Assembly: GCF_003688995.1 (NCBI RefSeq)
Contig: NZ_PENI01000019.1
Coordinates: forward strand, 1 to 64,000
Source of the DNA: Streptomyces shenzhenensis
GTDB taxonomy: Bacteria > Actinomycetota > Actinomycetes > Streptomycetales > Streptomycetaceae
DNA: 64,000 nt
Direction of reading: 5' to 3'
Position numbers and translations under genes: made by a program. The notes under the pieces were generated by a model. That model made no database searches, was not told where the DNA came from, and saw only the letters and a list, made by a program, of their open reading frames with translations. Of the stretch, positions 60,374 to 64,000 are shown piece by piece (position 1 is the first letter of the stretch; each line of letters opens with the position of its first letter).

Positions 60374-60847
60374 TCAGGCCCTGCTGTGCGAGAACAGCTT
60401 CAGCACCGGCACCCCCACCTTGTGCCGGGCCCGCGAGGCCCAGTCGCGGTGGAAGAACTCCTCCACGTAGTGCGGGTCGGTGAGGACGATCACCTCGTCG
60501 GCCCCGACCTCGTCGACGAGGGCCTTGAGGGCGTCCAGCGGATGGTCCTCGACCAGCCGCCCCTCCGCCTGGCTGCCCGCCGCCCGCAACGCGGTGAGGG
60601 ACACCTCCAGGGCCTGCTCGGCGGGCTCCTTCGCGGCGGCGCCCTCGGGCGTCTCCCGCTCGCGGGCGGCGTCGTCGAGCTCGCCGAGGGCGATGTCGTC
60701 GATGGCCCGCAGCAGCCGGTCGGCCTGGTCGCCGCGCGGCTGGAGCAGCACATGGAAGGCGACCGACTCGTCCCCGTGCAAGGTGGTGACGAACTCCACG
60801 TCGGCGGACGTCAGTGCCTTCTCGATCATCAAAACGCTTGTGAACAC
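60374..60847 (-). CDS. Conserved protein of unknown function
   Basis: 157 residues, GTG 60847 with GAAGGAG upstream; ATG 60829 also possible. Begins MFTSVLMIEKALTSADVEFV, has an acidic helical middle (DDAARERETPEGAAAKEPAE) and ends VDEVGADEVIVLTDPHYVEE and a basic tail. The C-terminal half resembles nucleotide-binding, universal-stress-like alpha/beta proteins. I recall similar Streptomyces proteins labelled indole-3-glycerol phosphate synthase, but at this length with no TIM-barrel motif that name is not supported. Confidence 0.75.
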   Translation of the reverse strand: MFTSVLMIEKALTSADVEFVTTLHGDESVAFHVLLQPRGDQADRLLRAIDDIALGELDDAARERETPEGAAAKEPAEQALEVSLTALRAAGSQAEGRLVEDHPLDALKALVDEVGADEVIVLTDPHYVEEFFHRDWASRARHKVGVPVLKLFSHSRA

Positions 60848-60977
60848 CAGCGCCCCATTCTCCTTCTAGGGCCCCTGGCCCTCTCTCCTCCGTGGGCCGT
60901 ACCAGGCCCTGCGGAAACCATCCTGCCCCGTGACGGCACGGGTCCTGCCGGTTTCAGTGTGCCTGGCGAAAGCTAAA

Positions 60978-60994
60978 CGGAACGATACATTCCG
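60978..60994 (-). terminator. Small hairpin after the reductase gene
   Basis: CGGAA-N7-TTCCG, seven bases after the reductase stop; on the minus strand it is followed by TTTAGCTTT. Confidence 0.4.
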
Positions 60995-61000
60995 CTGTTT

Positions 61001-61846
61001 TCAGGACCTCTGGTAGCGGGCGAACAGATATCCGGCATCCTCCAGCAGGGACACGAGTGCGAAACGCCGGGGCACGGCGACCGGCGGGCCGCCGGCGATG
61101 CGCTGGGCGTCACCCGCGGTGAGCATCGGCGAGAGGGTCAGACACAGCTCGTCGAGGACCCCGGCGGCAATGAACCGGCCGAGCAGCCGGGGACCGCCCT
61201 CGCTGAGCAGCCGGGTGTGGCCGAGCCCGGCGAGGGCCCGCACCGCGCGCGCCGGATCCACCCAGGCGCCGTCGCCCGCGATCACCACCCGGGCCCCCGC
61301 CCGCTCGGCGGCGGCGATCCGCTCCGGGTCCGCCGCGGCGCCGGTCAGGACCAGGGTGGGCACCAGGGGCTCGGTGAACAGCGGGAGCGAGAAGTCCAGC
61401 TCCAGGCCGGCGCTGACGACCGCGACGGCCGGGGCCGGGCCCTGCCCCGCCGCCTCCCGGGCCGCCGCGAAGTCGGCACGCGCGCGTGCCGGGCGGTACC
61501 CCTCCCGGCGTACCGTTTCCGCGCCGACGACCACGGCGTCCGCGAGGGCCCGCAGCGTCCCGAAGATCCGCATGTCGGCCGCGCCGGAGATGGGCTGCGA
61601 ACGCCCCTCGTGCTGGGCGGCGCCGTCGAGCGTGGACACCATGTTGGCCCGCAGCCAGGCCGCCCCGCCGGTCCGGTCCTGCCCGGGATACGCGTAGGCG
61701 GCGGCCAGTTCGGCGAGGCTCCACTCCCGATCCACGTGCTCGCCCACGCCCCCGGCAGCGGGGTACGCGGCGGCCCCCGCCCGCGCGGCGTCCGCGGCGG
61801 AGTCCTGGGCTGCTGTTTCTTCGGTCACAGGGAACAGGCGTCGCAT
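61001..61846 (-). CDS. RibD C-terminal-type pyrimidine reductase family protein
   Basis: 281 residues from ATG 61846, divergent from zapE with only 37 bases between. RibD reductase/DHFR-like fold: WLRANMVSTLDGAAQHEGRS, FGTLRALADAVVVGAETVRR, and TRLLSEGGPRLLGRFIAAGV. The family reduces the ribosyl side chain in riboflavin synthesis, but stand-alone members may act on other compounds; no deaminase domain is fused. No other riboflavin gene is near. Confidence 0.88.
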   Translation of the reverse strand: MRRLFPVTEETAAQDSAADAARAGAAAYPAAGGVGEHVDREWSLAELAAAYAYPGQDRTGGAAWLRANMVSTLDGAAQHEGRSQPISGAADMRIFGTLRALADAVVVGAETVRREGYRPARARADFAAAREAAGQGPAPAVAVVSAGLELDFSLPLFTEPLVPTLVLTGAAADPERIAAAERAGARVVIAGDGAWVDPARAVRALAGLGHTRLLSEGGPRLLGRFIAAGVLDELCLTLSPMLTAGDAQRIAGGPPVAVPRRFALVSLLEDAGYLFARYQRS

Positions 61847-61883
61847 GCGGTGCAGTGTGACACGGCGCTTACCATGGGGAACC

Positions 61884-62987
61884 GTGTCGTCCTCCACCGC
61901 CGCCTCCCGGCCCGGCTCCGCCGCCGACGCGGCCCCCCTGTCCCTGTGCGCCCGCGAGCCGCACGTCCCCGCGCACCGGCTGGTCGCCGAGATGGTGCCG
62001 CCGCCACGCTTCGACTCGGTCCGCTTCGCCACCTACCTGCCGGACCCCGGCCGGCCCAGCCAGACCGAGGCCGTGCGGGTCCTGGAAGACTTCGCGGCCG
62101 GTCTCGGCGGTCCGGCCGCGACGGGCGGCGCGAAGCGCGGGTTCCTCGGCCTCGGCAGGTCCAGGGCCGCGAAGACCCCGGCCGGCCCGCGCGGCGTCTA
62201 CCTGGACGGCGGATACGGCGTCGGCAAGACCCATCTGCTCGCCTCCCTCTGGCACGCCACCCCGGCCGAGCCCGCGCTCAAGGCGTTCGGCACCTTCGTC
62301 GAGCTGACGAACCTGGTCGGCGCCCTCGGCTTCCAGGAGACCGTGCGCACGCTCGGCGGCCACCGGCTGCTGTGCATCGACGAGTTCGAGCTGGACGACC
62401 CCGGCGACACGGTCCTGGTGTCGACGCTGCTGGGCCGGCTGGTCGACGCGGGCGTCGCGCTCGCCGCCACCTCCAACACCCTGCCGGGCAAGCTGGGCGA
62501 GGGCCGGTTCGCGTCCGCCGACTTCCTGCGCGAGATCCAGGGCCTGTCCGCCCGCTTCCGCACCCTGCGCATCGACGGCGAGGACTACCGCCACCGCGGC
62601 CTGCCCGAGGCGCCGGCGCCGTACTCGGACGAGCAGGTGACCCGGACGGCGTACGCCACCGAGGGCGCCTCGCTCGACGACTTCCCGCAGCTCCTCGACC
62701 ACCTCGCGAAGGTGCACCCGAGCCGCTACGGCGCGCTGACCGACGGCGTGCGGGCGGTGTGCCTCACCGGCGTGCGGGCGGTGCCCGACCAGTCCACGGC
62801 GCTGCGCCTCGTGGTCCTCGCGGACCGGCTCTACGACCGTGAGGTGCCCGTCCTCGCCTCCGGGGCGCCCTTCGACGAGCTGTTCAGCGAGGAGATGCTG
62901 AACGGCGGCTACCGCAAGAAGTACTTCCGCGCGATATCCCGGCTCACCGCACTCGCCCGGGACGCGCAGCCCCTCGTGTCGGTCTGA
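61884..62987 (+). CDS. zapE: Cell division ATPase ZapE (AFG1-like)
   Basis: 367 residues from GTG 61884 after GGGGAACC; the open frame upstream overlaps the divergent gene. AFG1/ZapE P-loop ATPase: Walker A YLDGGYGVGKTHLLASLW, Walker B LLCIDEFELDDPGDTVLVST, sensor AATSNTLPGKLGEGRFASAD and C-terminal RYGALTDGVRAVCLTGVRAV. Associated with Z-ring constriction in other bacteria. Followed by a terminator hairpin with a T-run. Confidence 0.93.
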   Translation: MSSSTAASRPGSAADAAPLSLCAREPHVPAHRLVAEMVPPPRFDSVRFATYLPDPGRPSQTEAVRVLEDFAAGLGGPAATGGAKRGFLGLGRSRAAKTPAGPRGVYLDGGYGVGKTHLLASLWHATPAEPALKAFGTFVELTNLVGALGFQETVRTLGGHRLLCIDEFELDDPGDTVLVSTLLGRLVDAGVALAATSNTLPGKLGEGRFASADFLREIQGLSARFRTLRIDGEDYRHRGLPEAPAPYSDEQVTRTAYATEGASLDDFPQLLDHLAKVHPSRYGALTDGVRAVCLTGVRAVPDQSTALRLVVLADRLYDREVPVLASGAPFDELFSEEMLNGGYRKKYFRAISRLTALARDAQPLVSV

Positions 62988-63003
62988 CAATCGATCAAAT
63001 TCC

Positions 63004-63044
63004 GCGGGCCAAGGACTGGTTCACGCCATAGGACCCGCTTTTTT
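63004..63044 (+). terminator. Terminator after zapE
   Basis: GCGGGCC (63004-63010) pairs with GGACCCGC (63031-63038, one bulge) and is followed at once by six T residues, an unusually classical rho-independent form for this genome. Confidence 0.75.
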
Positions 63045-63071
63045 CACTCTCTCCTGCGCCCGAAACGCGGA

Positions 63072-63103
63072 GTTAACCCTGCAAACAACTTTGCAGGGTT
63101 AAC
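63072..63103. promoter_or_regulatory. Perfect 14-base inverted repeat upstream of the small secreted protein gene
   Basis: GTTAACCCTGCAAA-CAAC-TTTGCAGGGTTAAC, perfect arms with a 4-base centre and AT-rich in a 72% GC genome. No T-run follows. Two TTGACC boxes and CATTGACCAATG (63120-63131) lie just downstream, so it sits at or above the promoter of the gene at 63174. It could be an operator or a second terminator. Confidence 0.6.
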
Positions 63104-63173
63104 GTGTTTCTTGACCATCCATTGACCAATGCTTGGTACGTACTAGAGGCGCGAATTATCGAGAGGGGGGCGC

Positions 63174-63569
63174 ATGTTCCGAGGTAGAACGCACCGGAGT
63201 GCGCTGACGCTCCTCACCACCCTGCTGCTCACTCTGCAATTCTTCGCGCCCGCGGATTCCTTCGCATCCGCGCACACAATCCGTCATGTCGAGGCCAAGA
63301 CTCCATCCGGATCCGAGATTTCCGGGAAGGCGTCACGCGACGGCACGGGAACGCATCGCGACACAGAGCGCTTCGAGGAGCAGCCCGGTCCGTCGCAGGC
63401 CCGTGACCGCCGGCGCGCCGCCGTCTCGAGGCGGGCGCACGAGCGCCGGCGGCCCGCCCGGGCCACGGCGACCCCGCGCCCGGCGTCCGCGCCGGGCGCC
63501 GTGCACCACCGCATCCCGAGACCCTCGAGAGCCCACACTCCGGCGGTGCTTCAGGTCTTCCGCTGCTGA
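63174..63569 (+). CDS. Small secreted Arg-rich protein
   Basis: 131 residues, ATG 63174 after GAGAGGGGGGC. Sec-type signal MFRGRTHRSALTLLTTLLLT ending near SFASAH; the mature part is polar, Arg/Pro/Ala-rich and without recognised domain, ending VLQVFRC. Possibly disordered. It lies 74 bases before the carbonic anhydrase gene and may be co-transcribed. Base use in the first 60 codons is less GC-rich than its neighbours. Confidence 0.6.
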   Translation: MFRGRTHRSALTLLTTLLLTLQFFAPADSFASAHTIRHVEAKTPSGSEISGKASRDGTGTHRDTERFEEQPGPSQARDRRRAAVSRRAHERRRPARATATPRPASAPGAVHHRIPRPSRAHTPAVLQVFRC

Positions 63570-63643
63570 GAGACGGGCTGCCCCCACCACCGTCGTGCAC
63601 GTCCGACGCGCCGGCTCGGCGCGCCAGGAGGAACCAACACACC

Positions 63644-64000
63644 ATGCAGCCCCTCATCGACAACGCCCGTACCTTCGGACAGCGCCCTGAGGAGTTCGCC
63701 AAGCTCGCCGAAGGCCAGTCCCCGCAGGTCCTGTTCATCACCTGCTCCGACTCGCGGGTCGTCCCGGCCCTGATCACCGGCGCCCGCCCCGGTGAGCTGT
63801 TCGAACTGCGCACCGCCGGCAACATCGTCCCGCCGTACGCGTCCGCGCACCCCACCGCCGAGGCGGCCACCGTCGAGTACGCCGTCGAGGTGCTCGGCGT
63901 CCGCGACGTCGTCGTCTGCGGCCACTCCCACTGCGGTGCCGTCGGCGCGCTGGTGCGCGGCGACGATCTGACCGCCGTACCCGCCGTGCGCGACTGGCTG
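63644..64000 (+). CDS. Beta-class carbonic anhydrase, N-terminal part
   Basis: 119 residues visible, cut by the right edge. ATG 63644 after AGGAGGAA. Zinc ligands of beta-carbonic anhydrases: Cys34 with Asp36 in FITCSDSRV, then His94 and Cys97 in VCGHSHCGAVGAL. Interconverts CO2 and bicarbonate. In related genomes such genes are often followed by a SulP transporter, which would be outside this window. Confidence 0.95.
   Translation, partial: MQPLIDNARTFGQRPEEFAKLAEGQSPQVLFITCSDSRVVPALITGARPGELFELRTAGNIVPPYASAHPTAEAATVEYAVEVLGVRDVVVCGHSHCGAVGALVRGDDLTAVPAVRDWL

Noticed and set aside
59920..60483. A 187-codon plus-strand frame across the murC upstream spacer
   Set aside because: Low-complexity Pro/Arg translation that spans the direct repeat and overlaps the real minus-strand gene at 60374.
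60374..60847. Indole-3-glycerol phosphate synthase
   Set aside because: I recall this label on similar proteins, but 157 residues without any TIM-barrel or phosphate-binding motif cannot be TrpC.

Overview
The window is about 72-73% GC, with very dense genes, GTG/TTG starts, four-base ATGA/GTGA overlaps and families that point to Streptomyces: a conservon, a CprB-like gamma-butyrolactone receptor, an OleD-type macrolide glucosyltransferase, a SAV_2148-type HEPN protein, TreY/TreZ, and sugar ABC transporters without their own ATPase. From memory, much of the order (cysD-cysN-sulfonate ABC at the left; cprB, conservon, msrB-murC at the right) resembles the S. coelicolor SCO606x-609x region. I could not check this by alignment.

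Left part (1-20.3 kb): the end of a sulfate/sulfonate assimilation operon (cysD', cysN, SsuA/B/C-like ABC transporter, sirohydrochlorin chelatase-like protein) runs into a 106-bp tandem repeat. Next come a TIGR03086 protein, a DUF1697 protein, an MMPL transporter, an OleD-like glucosyltransferase, a three-gene sugar ABC operon, an APH-fold kinase, a DnaQ-type exonuclease coupled to a 57-residue fragment of itself, and a HEPN protein. Two secreted proteins follow (18.1-20.3 kb) that together look like one copper amine oxidase cut in two.

Biosynthetic island (20.5-31.5 kb, minus strand): three genes, apparently one operon. They are a PLP aminotransferase, a 2-oxo-acid C-methyltransferase resembling 2-ketoarginine methyltransferase, and a 2,924-residue protein with the order A-T-C-A-T-TE-MFS-MT. 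The second A domain has an Orn/Arg-like pocket, the thioesterase has Cys in place of the nucleophilic Ser, and codon 45 is TTA. I infer a compact, bldA-dependent pathway to a dipeptide containing a beta-methylated basic residue, with the exporter built into the synthetase.

Middle (31.7-44.4 kb): treY and treZ (trehalose from glycogen/maltodextrin) separated by an M14-like peptidase and a DUF1707-FHA protein; a degenerate APH-fold protein, an aminopeptidase P, a membrane PDZ protein; a ~63-codon remnant of a germacradienol/geosmin-type terpene synthase next to an ARMT1/DUF89 phosphatase; a CprB-like receptor with an ARE-like palindrome upstream; and a TerB protein.

Right part (44.4-64 kb): a HAL/PAL-family protein with a changed MIO motif and an osmoprotectant-binding lipoprotein are separated from their likely permeases and ATPase by a complete conservon (cvnA-D) on the opposite strand. 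Then come a GAF-SpoIIE phosphatase, a divergent TetR/DUF998 pair, an antitoxin with a frameshifted PIN toxin, msrB, murC, a conserved small protein, a RibD-like reductase divergent from zapE, a small secreted protein, and the start of a beta-carbonic anhydrase. I saw no tRNA, rRNA, CRISPR array or intact insertion sequence.
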